From the NCBI RefSeq assembly GCF_000337915.1, contig NZ_AOJE01000070.1, positions 233,813 through 297,312 on the forward strand: DNA of 63,500 bases. The letters run 5' to 3'. How positions within the stretch are numbered: the first letter of the stretch is position 1; every line of letters starts with the position of its first letter. The stretch comes from Halorubrum saccharovorum DSM 1137. Lineage in GTDB: Archaea; Halobacteriota; Halobacteria; Halobacteriales; Haloferacaceae. Below the pieces are notes generated by a model. The model was not told where the DNA came from. It worked only from the letters and a program-made list of their open reading frames with translations, and made no database searches. This document shows positions 7,679 through 17,206 of this stretch, piece after piece. The translations under genes and the position numbers were made by a program.

Positions 7679-10173
7679 TCCGCCCGTTCGCCCGTCGACT
7701 CGCGGAGGCCGCCGTCGAGTCCGAGCCCGACCCGATCCCCGTACCGGTCCCAGACGACGACGAGCGAGGGGACGAGCAGGATCGAGCAGAGGTACGCGTA
7801 CAACACGCCCAACGCGAGCAGCAGGCCGAAGTCCTGCAGGAGGGGGATCACGGCGAGCCAGAGGACGCCGAGCCCGCAGACGGTCGTGAGCATGCTCCCG
7901 GTGAGCGCGCCGCCGGTGCCGGCGATGGTGATGTCTAACGCCTCGTCGACCGCGTGTCCCGCCTTGTACTCGTCGACGAACCGGTGGACGAAGTGGACGG
8001 TGTAGTCCACGCCGAGCCCGATCGACACCGAGAGGATCGGCGCGTTGATCGGCGTCAACGGGATCGAGAACAGCCGCATCGACCCCACTAACAGCCCGAC
8101 CGTGACGAGCACGGGCACGAGGTTGAGCAGACCGTACACGGCCCTCCCCTCCAGGTAGGCGTACGAGAGGGCGAGGAAGATCGCCGTGAGCGCGAACGCG
8201 GCGATCAGGCTCCGGATCGCGGACTCGGTGAGCCGGTCGATCACGGCCTCGTTGACGACGAGGCTCCCGGTCGGCACCGCTTCGAGGGGAGTGCGTTCGG
8301 CGAGCTCGCGCACGTCCGCGACCGCCTCGGAGTTGTCGACGCCGGGGCGGATCGTGTAGTCGATCCGCGCGCTCCCGCGGTCGTCCGCGAGGTAGCCGCG
8401 GGCCTGGCCTCTGGCCGGCGAGTCGAGCAGCGCCTCGTACACCTCGTCGACGTTGCGGTCGGGCACCCCGGTCCCGAGCCGGTCGTTGCGGTTGACGACG
8501 GCGGCGAACTCGGGGTCTCGCGCCGCCCGATCCTCGATGACGGTGACGACGCTGGTCGAGGCCGCCCGCCGCTCCTCGGTCGTCTCGAAGGTGTCTGGCG
8601 GGTTGCGCGTGGTCCGGTCGATCAGCTCCAGGGCGTCGTCGTCTCTCACCGACTGGTCGACGTACAGCGTCACGCTCCCGACGAACCCCTGCTCGAACTC
8701 CTCCTCGAACAGCGTGAGCACCCGCAGGAACGTGTAGTCGGTCGGCGCGAACGGCTCCGGGAGGTTCGAGTACGTCTCCAGCCGGTCCTCGTTCGGGAAG
8801 AACGCCTCCTCGGAGAACTCCGTGTTCACCCCGGTACCGTACGCGCCCCCGATCGCGCCGCCGACGAGGAGCAGGACGACGACCGCGACCGGTGCGACCC
8901 GCGAGAGGTCGACGCCGACGCGCAGCGCGCGCCCGAGCCGCGACCCGCCCGAGCCGAGCGGGGTCGTCCCGAACGCTGGGATCGGGAGCCGATCGCGCCA
9001 GCGGTCCGCGAGCACCTTCGCGGCGGGGAGGAAGATCCCGAAGATGACGAGCGTGAACGTGATCCCGGCGGCGGCGACGATCCCGAAGTCCCGGTTGGGC
9101 TCGAAGGGGCTGGCCACGTTCGAGACGAGCCCGAACACGGTGGTGATCGTCACGAGCAGGAACGCGATGAGCAGCTGGTCGGTCGTCGTTCGCATCGCGG
9201 CCGCGATCGAGAGCCCCTCGCCCCGCTCCTCGCGGTACCGGTTGACGATGTGGATCCCGAAGTCGATCCCGACCGCGAGCAACAGCGGGAAGACGGTGAC
9301 GAGGGAGTCGGAGAACGGAATCCCAGCGTACCCCATGAACCCGAACGTCCACAGCAGCGACAGCAGCAGCGCCGCGAGCCCGATACCCATGTCGATCGGG
9401 TCGCGGTAGGCGAACACGAGGAACCCGAGGATGAGAAGCAGCGCCGCGGGGAACACGATGATCGCGGTGTCGCCGAGCAGCGCGGTGATCTCCGACTGCA
9501 ACACCCCGTCGCCGAAGAGGATCGCGTTGTCGCCGGCGTCGTTGCCCGGCACCGAGTCGACGACCTCGACGCTGCGCGTCTGGAGCCCCGTCACCCGGGC
9601 GGTCGTCGCCGCCTCGGGCACGTCGTAGGTGATCCCGACGATCGCGGCGTCGGCGGTCTGGGCGGTCGGGTTGTAGTCGACCGACACCTGCGCCGCGACC
9701 GCGCCCGCGGCGTCGGCGTCGTTGATGGCCGTTCGCAGCTCCTGTGGCGTCGCCTCTTCGACTGCGTCGCGGCGCTGTGCGGCGGTCTCAGCGGTCGGGT
9801 CGAGCCGGCGGGCGATCGCGTCGGCGTGGCTCGACGTCGATCCCACTCTGAGCGTCGACCGCGACTCCAACCGGTCTTGGGTCTCCAGGATCCGTATCAG
9901 CGTCGGCCGAGAGAGCACGTTGTCGTCGGTGACGATCACCTGCGCGGCGGTGGCCGACCCGCCGATAGAGGTCTCGAACTCCTCGTCGATGTCGTCTAAC
10001 GCCTGCTGGGCCGGGATGTCCTGCGTGAACTGGTCGGCGCCGGCGCTCGTCTCGATCCCGCCGATCCCGCCGACGGCGACGACGCTGATCAGGAGGAAGA
10101 CGGCGATCACCGTCACCGGCCGCTCCGTGACGAACTCGTCGACGCGCTCGACGGCTCGGTCGGCGGCGGTCAC
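7675..10173 (-). CDS. RND/MMPL-family exporter
   Basis: 832-residue polytopic transporter of the RND superfamily (MmpL/HpnN-like), expected to export lipids or hydrophobic compounds with ion-motive force. The order is one N-terminal helix, a large external loop (about residues 40-230), a five- or six-helix bundle with GIDFGIHIVNRYREE, a second helix and external loop, and a second bundle with IGLGVDYTVHFVHRF. These GxDxxxH-type segments are the RND helix-4/10 signatures. The GTG start at 10173 is preceded by GGAGG. It lies 87 bases after the CARDB protein gene on the same strand, and the two are probably a functional pair. Confidence 0.9.
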   Translation of the reverse strand: MTAADRAVERVDEFVTERPVTVIAVFLLISVVAVGGIGGIETSAGADQFTQDIPAQQALDDIDEEFETSIGGSATAAQVIVTDDNVLSRPTLIRILETQDRLESRSTLRVGSTSSHADAIARRLDPTAETAAQRRDAVEEATPQELRTAINDADAAGAVAAQVSVDYNPTAQTADAAIVGITYDVPEAATTARVTGLQTRSVEVVDSVPGNDAGDNAILFGDGVLQSEITALLGDTAIIVFPAALLLILGFLVFAYRDPIDMGIGLAALLLSLLWTFGFMGYAGIPFSDSLVTVFPLLLAVGIDFGIHIVNRYREERGEGLSIAAAMRTTTDQLLIAFLLVTITTVFGLVSNVASPFEPNRDFGIVAAAGITFTLVIFGIFLPAAKVLADRWRDRLPIPAFGTTPLGSGGSRLGRALRVGVDLSRVAPVAVVVLLLVGGAIGGAYGTGVNTEFSEEAFFPNEDRLETYSNLPEPFAPTDYTFLRVLTLFEEEFEQGFVGSVTLYVDQSVRDDDALELIDRTTRNPPDTFETTEERRAASTSVVTVIEDRAARDPEFAAVVNRNDRLGTGVPDRNVDEVYEALLDSPARGQARGYLADDRGSARIDYTIRPGVDNSEAVADVRELAERTPLEAVPTGSLVVNEAVIDRLTESAIRSLIAAFALTAIFLALSYAYLEGRAVYGLLNLVPVLVTVGLLVGSMRLFSIPLTPINAPILSVSIGLGVDYTVHFVHRFVDEYKAGHAVDEALDITIAGTGGALTGSMLTTVCGLGVLWLAVIPLLQDFGLLLALGVLYAYLCSILLVPSLVVVWDRYGDRVGLGLDGGLRESTGERAD

Positions 10174-10260
10174 GGTCGCCTCCGGCGGTCGAGCCGTGGT
10201 CGGTCAGAAATCGGATGCCGCCGCTCGCGCGGTCGGCCGGGTGTGCGGTCCGTCATCGGG

Positions 10261-12000
10261 TTACCGCCGCCGGTACCAGACGACCGCGCCCGCGCCGGCG
10301 ACCACGACGAGCAGGCCGACGACGAGCGTGCCGATCGGGAGCCCGCCGTCGTCGGCGGCCTCGGTCACCTCGACCGGGTACTGGGTCACGTCCGAGATCC
10401 GGTCGTTGCCCCGCTCGTCGTCGTACCGGAAGTCGAGCTCGATCGGGTGCGTCTCGACGCTGGCGCCGGGGGCGGCCGACACCTCGAACCAGATCTCCGT
10501 CGACTCGCCGGGTTCGAGCTCGTCGACGAACGCCTCGTCGTTGGGGGCCGAAAGCGGGCTGTCGGCGTACAGCCCCGCGTTGATCGACGAGAGCGTCTCC
10601 GGGCGTTGGTTCGTGATCTCGAAGGATATCCGCCGCGTCTCGCCGGCCGGCACCGTCGTGTTGTCGGCGACGAGGTCGAACTCGGGCTGGCGCGGCGCGA
10701 CCTCGATCCGGCGGGTCTCGTCGATCGCGATCGTCGAGTCGCCGCTCTCGTACTCGGTCGTGAACCGGAACTGCCGCGGGCCGGGGTCGGCGTTCCCGTT
10801 CACGTCCGCGTCGAAGGAGAACTCGACCGACTCGCCGGCCTCGATATCCGGGAGCGCGTACCGGCTCTCACCCAGGCTCACCCGCTGGCTCTGGGGGTCC
10901 GCGACCAGCACCGCGTCGTCGACGTCGAGCGGGCCCTCGTTCGCGAGCGTCCCCGAGACGGTGCCCGAGTAGCCGACTTCGAGGGTGCCCTCCACGTCCT
11001 CGACCGAGAAGGACTGCTCGGGGGCGGGGACGACGCCCGCCCGCGAGGGGGCCGCCGTCTCCTCGATCCCGTCGCGGTCGCGGTAGTCAACCGTCGAGAC
11101 GAACGCGTACGCCCCGCCGCCGAAGTCCGGAGAGACGGTGGAGTCGAACGTCACGGTCCGGTTCTCGCCGGGCTCCCAGTTCCCGACGAACGTCTCCCCG
11201 CTGCCGTCGCTGCCGAGCACGGCGCCGCTCCCGGTCGTGGTCCCGGTGACGACCGCGTCGCGGGCGACCTCGTCCCCGACGTTCTGAAGCGTCGCGGTCA
11301 CGTCGCCGCTCCCGCCGACCTGCGCGTCCGTCTCGGTGTCGAGGATCGCGAACCGGGCGCCGTCGTCGACGACGACCGTCAGGTCGAACTCGTCGCTCCC
11401 GCGGGTGTCCTTGTGGTTGTTGAACTGCGGGACCACCTCGAAGGTGTACCGGTAACGGGCGGTCACCTCGACCTCGTACCGCCCGTCGGGCACGTCGTCG
11501 GGGACCGTGACGTCGAGCGGGACCTGAACGGGACTCGCGTCGGTCCGCACGTCGCCCACCACCGTCGTGCCGTCGCCCACCTCGATGGGCACGTCGCCGT
11601 CGTCGACCTCCAGCGTGAGCCCCCGGGCGGTCGTCACGCGCGGGTCGAGGTCGTTGCCCATCTCCATCTCGCCCGTGTTGAGGATGTCGACCGTGACGGT
11701 GGACTCGGCCCCGCTCGGAACGGTCCCCTGAGAGAGGAACAGGTCGAGCACCGGTGAGCCGCGGACCTGCCGTCCGTCGGCCTGTGCGACGGCGTCGCCC
11801 CCGACCGCATCGCCGCCGATCGCGCTACTGCCGGCCGCATCGCTTCCGACCAGCGTCGCCTGTCCGCGGTCGAGCGCGTCCCCGGACCCGGGTGCGGCAG
11901 CACCGGAGAGCGCGACGCCCGCGACGAGCGCTCCGGCCGCGACGAACGCGAGCGTCAGCGTCGCGATCCGCGTCGGCCGGCCCATCTTCGGCCGGCTCAT
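10261..12000 (-). CDS. Secreted CARDB/COG1361 S-layer-like protein
   Basis: 579 residues from the ATG at 12000. An N-terminal signal segment (IATLTLAFVAAGALVAGVAL) is followed by several Ig-like CARDB/NEW3-type beta domains (patterns such as LDLFLSQG, VDILNTGEMEMGNDLDP, DVTVPDDVPDGRYEVEV, VTATLQNVGDEVARDAVV, ISFEITNQRPETL) and a C-terminal membrane helix with an Arg tail (VVGLLVVVAGAGAVVWYRRR). It should stand on the outer face of the membrane. Such proteins are often encoded beside MMPL/RND exporters, as here. A start at 12111 would add an Arg-rich leader that looks unnatural. Confidence 0.8.
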   Translation of the reverse strand: MSRPKMGRPTRIATLTLAFVAAGALVAGVALSGAAAPGSGDALDRGQATLVGSDAAGSSAIGGDAVGGDAVAQADGRQVRGSPVLDLFLSQGTVPSGAESTVTVDILNTGEMEMGNDLDPRVTTARGLTLEVDDGDVPIEVGDGTTVVGDVRTDASPVQVPLDVTVPDDVPDGRYEVEVTARYRYTFEVVPQFNNHKDTRGSDEFDLTVVVDDGARFAILDTETDAQVGGSGDVTATLQNVGDEVARDAVVTGTTTGSGAVLGSDGSGETFVGNWEPGENRTVTFDSTVSPDFGGGAYAFVSTVDYRDRDGIEETAAPSRAGVVPAPEQSFSVEDVEGTLEVGYSGTVSGTLANEGPLDVDDAVLVADPQSQRVSLGESRYALPDIEAGESVEFSFDADVNGNADPGPRQFRFTTEYESGDSTIAIDETRRIEVAPRQPEFDLVADNTTVPAGETRRISFEITNQRPETLSSINAGLYADSPLSAPNDEAFVDELEPGESTEIWFEVSAAPGASVETHPIELDFRYDDERGNDRISDVTQYPVEVTEAADDGGLPIGTLVVGLLVVVAGAGAVVWYRRR

Positions 12001-12126
12001 CTCCGCACCCCGACACCGGGGCGACGGTGGCTCCCGTGATCCGCGCCGCGGCGACCACCGGCCCGTCCGCCGACCGCGTCGAGTCGAGTCATACGTTCGT
12101 GTCGGACGCATTCAACATAAGCGTGC

Positions 12127-12144
12127 TGAATGAACGTTCAATCA
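12127..12144. promoter_or_regulatory. Inverted repeat in the divergent promoter, probable TetR operator
   Basis: TGAATGAACGTTCAATCA contains the perfect 10-bp palindrome TGAACGTTCA and lies between the exporter operon and the divergent TetR gene. A CTATAA box at 12150-12155 is about 27 bases from the TetR ATG. The layout fits autoregulation and control of the exporter; that is inferred from position. Confidence 0.7.
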
Positions 12145-12178
12145 AGAGAGCTATAACCACGGCCGGGATAGGTCGCGT

Positions 12179-12841
12179 ATGAAGGACCCGTTCGCAGAGC
12201 CGGCCGACACTCGGCAGGCCATCCTCGGCGCGGCGTTCCGCGCGCTCTGCGAGCACGGGTACGCCGATCTCACGATAAAGCGCATCGGCGAGGAGTTCGA
12301 CAAGAGTCCCTCGCTCGTCTACCACCACTACGACGGGAAAGACGAGTTGTTAGTCGACCTGCTCGGCTTCCTGCTCGACGGCTTCGAGGCGTCGGTCTCC
12401 GAGGGCGCGTTCGACATGGCGCCCCGAGAGCGCCTCGACACCTACGTCGCGGCGACGACCGACCCGAACTCGATACCCGGCGAGTACGGTCCCGACGGTC
12501 GGTTCATGACCGCCATCGTCGAACTCCGCGCGCAGGCCGCGACCGACGACGCCTACCGGGACCACTTCGACCGCAGCGACCGAGTGTTCGGATCGTTCCT
12601 CGAACGCACGGTTCGGGAGGCGGCGACCGAAGTCCAAGAGGGGGCGCGGGGCGAAGAGCGAGCCGACGCGACCGCCGACCCTGTCCCGCCCGCCGAGGTC
12701 GCGTCGGCGCTCCAAACGCTCGCGGTCGGCGGCATGTTTCGCTGGACGACCACGACCGACGACGAGTGGGCCGACGACACCCGGAGGGGGATCCGTCGGC
12801 ACCTAGAGCTGGTGCTCCCGAGGGTCGATACCGACGGCTGA
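12179..12841 (+). CDS. TetR/AcrR-family transcriptional regulator
   Basis: 220-residue repressor. The N-terminal helix-turn-helix is typical: TRQAILGAAFRALCEHGYADL, then IKRIGEEFDKSPSLVYHHYDGKDEL (about residues 10-60), with the conserved YHHY..K element. The C-terminal ligand and dimer domain (residues 65-215) has no recognisable effector. The gene is divergent from the CARDB/RND operon, shares its promoter region, and probably represses it in response to a transported compound. Leaderless ATG at 12179. Confidence 0.92.
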   Translation: MKDPFAEPADTRQAILGAAFRALCEHGYADLTIKRIGEEFDKSPSLVYHHYDGKDELLVDLLGFLLDGFEASVSEGAFDMAPRERLDTYVAATTDPNSIPGEYGPDGRFMTAIVELRAQAATDDAYRDHFDRSDRVFGSFLERTVREAATEVQEGARGEERADATADPVPPAEVASALQTLAVGGMFRWTTTTDDEWADDTRRGIRRHLELVLPRVDTDG

Positions 12842-12860
12842 GTGGAGACGCTGACAGTCC

Positions 12861-12904
12861 CGGAAGACGCACGGAAAACGCACGGAAGACGCACTGAAGA
12901 GCCC
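12861..12904. repeat. Short 11-bp tandem repeats downstream of the TetR gene
   Basis: Four imperfect copies of an 11-base unit (CGGAAGACGCA and variants) lie in the gap between the TetR gene and the convergent HD-domain gene, followed by CCCGAAAA-like copies to about 12930. Probably slippage-derived; no function is evident. Confidence 0.6.
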
Positions 12905-12940
12905 GAAAAACCCGAAAACACCCGAACCGAAGGAAGACGA

Positions 12941-13642
12941 TCAGCGGTCGGTAACGCCCTCGGCGTCCATCCGCGAGACCTCCTCTTCGAGCCACTCGCG
13001 GAGCCACTTCACCCGCTTGATGCGCTGGTGCGCGATGCTCTCGGCGGTGTCGGAGACGACGCGATCGGTGTGGTCGTGAGCGCGCTGGAGCACCCGGTCG
13101 ACCATCTTCGCGGAGTCCATGTGGGTCCGCGACTCGTACCCCATCCGGAGCAACATGAGGACGGCGCCGTTCGCGCCGACCTTGTCGAGCACGTCGGCCT
13201 CGATCAGACACCGGCTCTCCAAGGGGACATCCGCGAGATCGCCGGTGTACGAGTGTTCGACGACCACGCTGCACACCTCATCGATAAACGACTCCGGGTA
13301 GTTGCCGCGGCTCTGCAAGTACTCGCGAGCGACCCGCGCGCCGGCCTCGGCGTGAACGTCCTGTTCGGCCTCCAACTTCGCCACGTCGTGGAACACCGCG
13401 GCCACGCGGACCACGTCCAGGTCGGCGCCCTCGTTTTCGGCGATATCGGTCGCCAGATCGACGACGTTGAGAATGTGGTTGAACCGGTAGTCCGCGGAGT
13501 GCCACGGGTACCACCGCATCCGACCGCCGTCCTCCTCGCTCTCGACGCTGGCCGCGAGGTAATCTCTCACAAAGCCCTTCATCTCCTCGAAGTCCTCGTC
13601 GCTCACCTCCGTTTCCTTAATCTCGACGCCCACGGGAACCAC
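12941..13642 (-). CDS. HD-domain metal-dependent phosphohydrolase
   Basis: 233-residue protein with an HD fold: first His in RFNHILNVVDLA, the HD pair in VAAVFHDVAKLEAE, a later His in VVVEHSYTG and an Asp in LIEADVLDKVGANG. These are the metal ligands of HD phosphohydrolases (nucleotide or phosphate-ester hydrolysis). The substrate cannot be told. GTG starts are available at 13642 and 13633; the longer is listed. An HD protein of this type is common as a single gene in haloarchaea. Confidence 0.83.
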   Translation of the reverse strand: MVPVGVEIKETEVSDEDFEEMKGFVRDYLAASVESEEDGGRMRWYPWHSADYRFNHILNVVDLATDIAENEGADLDVVRVAAVFHDVAKLEAEQDVHAEAGARVAREYLQSRGNYPESFIDEVCSVVVEHSYTGDLADVPLESRCLIEADVLDKVGANGAVLMLLRMGYESRTHMDSAKMVDRVLQRAHDHTDRVVSDTAESIAHQRIKRVKWLREWLEEEVSRMDAEGVTDR

Positions 13643-13801
13643 CTCGGGCGAAAAACTCGTCGTTCATTACCGTAACCGAGGAGCGTTTCGTTCTTAGTCG
13701 TTACGACGGGGCCGTTGGCCGTCGATCGTCCGGATCGGTCGCCGATCACGTCGATCTCGCCGGCGAGCGATCGAGTCCGACCTCGGCGGTCACACCCGAT
13801 C

Positions 13802-15241
13802 TCACCGGTCGAAGTCGACCTCGACGACGTTCTCGCTCACGTGGAGGTAGGTGATCGAGTTCTGGCCGGCGCCGCCGGCGATCCGGATCTCCACCTCGGC
13901 GAGGTCCGGGTCGTACTCGACACTCGCACTCCCGCCGGTCTCCAGCGTTCTCGTCACGAACGCTCCCCGAAGTGCCGGGTTCCCCTTCGTGACGACATCG
14001 GCGTTCGGCGCGTAGACGATCGCCTCGATCGTCGGAGTCCCGTCCCCTTGACTGCCGTCAAGGAAGCCTTCGTTGACGTAGAACTGGTTCCGCTTGGCTT
14101 CGATATCGCCGTTCGCCGTTCCGACGTATCCGTCCCCTTGGAAGTCGAGCGACCCGTTGACGTAGTATTTGACGCCGTTGTCACTGCCGTCGACGACAGT
14201 GAGTTCGCTGTTTCCAACGTCGAAGTCGCCGTCGACGACGACCGTAATATTTCCGTCGGTCGCGTTGAAGTCCAGGTCGCCGTCGACCGTCGCGTCTCCG
14301 TTGATAAAGTAGGTGCCCGCACGGAGGGTGCCGCAGTTATCGAACCCGGATGAGGTCACACACGACGTGTTGTCGTTGTCGTCGGCCGCCGACTCTATCG
14401 AACTCTCGATGAGCGGACCGGGCGAGGGGCTGGAGACACCTTCAACGTACTCCGACTCGCTCAGTTCACCCTTCCAGCTCCCCTTATGTGAGTAGCCGTC
14501 GGGCTGGCCCACCGTGAGCGTCCGGTCGAAGCTCACCTCGTCCGGCACGACCAGTCTGGCGGTCACCGTCCGGTTCGCGTCGTCCTTCGTCACGGTGCCG
14601 TCGGCGCGTCGGGTGAAGAAGTCGTACCACCCCTCGTAGTAGTCGCTCTGGACCTCGACGACGACCGTCCCGTTCCGGAGCGGGTTCGCGGTCTCGATGG
14701 CGTTGGAAGCGCTCGCGTTCTGGCGGACCACTCCGGTCCCGCTCGCGGGCGACGACCCGTCTCTGGTCAGGCGAACGATCGGGAAGGTGAGCGTCTCATC
14801 GCGGTAGTGGTACTCCGGCGGCGAGATCATCCGCCCGCGACCGCCCTCTGTCGCCCAGACGCCGCCGCCCTGCATCGCGATGGTCCGCTGGTCGCCGACG
14901 TACTCCAGCGCCCCGATCGACCCGTTGTACGGGGTGGTGGTGTCGGTCCCGTTCTCGATCCGCACCTCGACGCGCCCCGCGCTCTCGTTGAGGCGGAGCT
15001 GGCCGCCGTCGACGGAGCCGAGGTCGAACCGGCGCGCGTCCGTCTCGCCGAGCGCGACGAGGCTCGACTGGGAGCTGAGCTGCGACATCCCGTTCTCCAC
15101 GCTCGCCGAGCGGGCCTCGTCGGTGACCAGCCCGAGCGCCGCGCTCCCGGTCGTCACCGTCACCGCCACGGCGCCGATCGTGATCGCCAACAGGAGCACG
15201 ACCCCGATCACCTCGCTTTGGCCGCGCTCGTCGCGATTCAT
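13802..15241 (-). CDS. Pilin-like exported protein (DUF7289-type)
   Basis: 479 residues. The N-terminus (MNRDERGQSEVIGVVLLLA) has the archaeal type IV pilin/class III signal pattern: a charged start, Gly-Gln at the prepilin cleavage site, then a hydrophobic helix. The rest is predicted beta-rich and extracellular, with many Asn-Gly-Thr sequons and a C-terminal part of bactofilin-like repeats (TYFINGDATVDGDL, ITVVVDGDFDVGN). Such large pilin-like proteins are a haloarchaeal family; I assign DUF7289 from memory. TTAAATAT about 24 bases before the ATG suggests a leaderless transcript. Confidence 0.75.
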   Translation of the reverse strand: MNRDERGQSEVIGVVLLLAITIGAVAVTVTTGSAALGLVTDEARSASVENGMSQLSSQSSLVALGETDARRFDLGSVDGGQLRLNESAGRVEVRIENGTDTTTPYNGSIGALEYVGDQRTIAMQGGGVWATEGGRGRMISPPEYHYRDETLTFPIVRLTRDGSSPASGTGVVRQNASASNAIETANPLRNGTVVVEVQSDYYEGWYDFFTRRADGTVTKDDANRTVTARLVVPDEVSFDRTLTVGQPDGYSHKGSWKGELSESEYVEGVSSPSPGPLIESSIESAADDNDNTSCVTSSGFDNCGTLRAGTYFINGDATVDGDLDFNATDGNITVVVDGDFDVGNSELTVVDGSDNGVKYYVNGSLDFQGDGYVGTANGDIEAKRNQFYVNEGFLDGSQGDGTPTIEAIVYAPNADVVTKGNPALRGAFVTRTLETGGSASVEYDPDLAEVEIRIAGGAGQNSITYLHVSENVVEVDFDR

Positions 15242-15404
15242 GTGATTCCATTGGTCGCCGAGATATTTAAGCTCCGACCGCCGACAATCAGTTCTGATAC
15301 CCCACGGCCGAGGCGACGCTCGGATCGCCGCCGTGCCACCACGGCCCGATCGGCGCGCTCCGGACGACGAGGTTCTTAAGGTCGGGCGGTGACGACCGAC
15401 ACGT

Positions 15405-16397
15405 ATGTTGGGGCCCTGGGGGAACGGCGAGAAGGCGCGGTTCCAGCGGGCCGCGGGAGTGAACGTCGTCGGCAACGCGGTGAAGATCGCCGTCGAGGGC
15501 GCGGTCGGCGTCTACTTCGGGAGCGTCGCGCTGGTGGCCGACGCCGCCCACTCCGTCGCCGATCTGGTCGCCAGCGCGGTCGTGTTCGTCTGGGGCGGGT
15601 CCCGGTACGACGCCGCCGACGAGACCCACCCACACGGCCACCAGCGGATCGAGCCGCTGACCGCGCTACTCGTCGGCGCGACGATCGTCATTCTCGGGCT
15701 CTTACTGCTCCGCGAGTCGGTCCGCGGCGTGATCGGCGCCCACAGCCCGCCGCGGCAGAGCCTCCTCCTCATCGGGGCCCTGCTGTTCGCGATGGCCGAC
15801 ATGTACCTGTTGTACTGGTACACCGAGCGGGTGAACGCCGACCTCGGATCGACCGCGCTCGACGCGCTGGCCGTGGACTGTCTCAACGACATCTACACCA
15901 CGATCGCCGCCCTGGTCGGCGTGTTCGGCGTGTTCCTGAACGTCCCGATCCTCGATCCGATCGCGGGGGCGCTCGTCAGCGTGCTCGTCGTCTACCAGGG
16001 GGTCGAGATCGCCCGCGAGAACGTCACGTATCTCGTCGGCGCGGCGCCGCCCGCGTCCGACCGCGAGCGCGTCATCGCCGCGCTCCGCGAGAACCCCGCC
16101 GTCGAGGGGATCCACGACCTGACGGTGTACTACGACGGAACCGACCTCGAGGTCGAGGTCCACGTCGAGGTCGACGGGGAGATGACGCTTCGGGAGGCCC
16201 ACGACATCGAGACGGAACTGGTCACGGGGCTCCGGAACTTGGAGGACGTGGGCGACGTTCACGTCCACCTCGACCCCTCGGGCGTCGGGGAGTGGAAGGA
16301 CGCCGCTGACGGCGGCGACGGGAGAAGCGACGGCGGGAGAAGCGGCGACGAGAGGAACAGCGGCGGGAGAATCGACGGCGGCGGTGACCAGGACTAG
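15405..16397 (+). CDS. Cation diffusion facilitator (metal efflux)
   Basis: 330-residue CDF transporter that exports divalent metals in exchange for protons. Six membrane helices fill residues 15-210. Helix 2 contains DAAHSVADLVAS with the metal-binding Asp/His, and helix 5 contains the second site in VDCLNDIYTT. The cytosolic domain carries VHVEVDGEMTLREAH and VHVHLDP. A short Gly/Arg/Asp tail follows. A CTTAAGG box about 30 bases upstream suggests a leaderless start at 15405. The neighbouring genes do not indicate which metal. Confidence 0.9.
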   Translation: MLGPWGNGEKARFQRAAGVNVVGNAVKIAVEGAVGVYFGSVALVADAAHSVADLVASAVVFVWGGSRYDAADETHPHGHQRIEPLTALLVGATIVILGLLLLRESVRGVIGAHSPPRQSLLLIGALLFAMADMYLLYWYTERVNADLGSTALDALAVDCLNDIYTTIAALVGVFGVFLNVPILDPIAGALVSVLVVYQGVEIARENVTYLVGAAPPASDRERVIAALRENPAVEGIHDLTVYYDGTDLEVEVHVEVDGEMTLREAHDIETELVTGLRNLEDVGDVHVHLDPSGVGEWKDAADGGDGRSDGGRSGDERNSGGRIDGGGDQD

Positions 16398-16476
16398 CGC
16401 GTTGGGGCGACCCGTTTCGGCCCGTGCCAGCCCACCCCAGCGTGCGGGTTATCCCGCCGGCGCCCCTACCGATCGT

Positions 16477-17187
16477 ATGCTCGAACGGCGCTGGCTGGAG
16501 ATGACGTGGCGTGACGGGCTGTTCTGTCACTGGCCGATCGATCCCGCCGTCGTCTCCGAGACGCTGCCCGACCGGCTCTCGGTCGCCGCTCACGAGGGTG
16601 ACGCGTATCTGAGCGTCGTCGCCTTCGTGATGGACGACATCCGCCCGCGCGGAGCGCCCGTCGGACTCTCGTTCCCGGAGCTCAACCTCCGAACGTACGT
16701 CGAGGGGCCCGACGGTCCGGGGATCTACTTCTACAACCTCGACGCGGACGACCGGATCGGCGTCGCGGTCGCGCGTCGGCTGTTCGCGCTCCCGTACTAC
16801 CGCGCGGAGATGGACGTGTCCCGCCCCCCGACTGCCGACCGCCCCGGAGGCGCAGGCGACCCGATACGGTTCACAAGTCGCCGGTCCCACCCCGGCGTTC
16901 CGCACGCCCGGTTCGACGCCACCTACGAGCCGACGGGCGAGGCGTTCGCCGCCGAGCCGGGGTCGCTCGACGCCTTCCTCGCCGAGAACTACCGGTTCTA
17001 CGCGGCCGGGAACCGGCTGTACCGCGGGGAGATCGCGCACGAGCCGTGGACGCTGCGCGAGGCGACCGCCGACATCCGGGCGAACACCCTGTTCGAGGCG
17101 AGTGGCTTCGAGCGGCCCGACGGCGACCCGATCGTTCGCTACGCGGAGCCGGTCGAGGTGGGTGCGGACCGGATCCGCTCGGCGTGA
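16477..17187 (+). CDS. DUF2071 (YqjF-like) protein
   Basis: 236 residues with the DUF2071 pattern: the opening MTWRDGLFCHWPIDPAVV, LPDRLSVAAHEGDAYLSVV, FPELNLRTYVEG and GIYFYNLDAD, then EPWTLREATADI and LFEASGF near the end. The biochemical role of the family is not known. The frame is open to 16384, but the ATG at 16477 begins the conserved part. Confidence 0.85.
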   Translation: MLERRWLEMTWRDGLFCHWPIDPAVVSETLPDRLSVAAHEGDAYLSVVAFVMDDIRPRGAPVGLSFPELNLRTYVEGPDGPGIYFYNLDADDRIGVAVARRLFALPYYRAEMDVSRPPTADRPGGAGDPIRFTSRRSHPGVPHARFDATYEPTGEAFAAEPGSLDAFLAENYRFYAAGNRLYRGEIAHEPWTLREATADIRANTLFEASGFERPDGDPIVRYAEPVEVGADRIRSA

Positions 17188-17206
17188 GGTAGGGGCGAGT
17201 CGCCGT

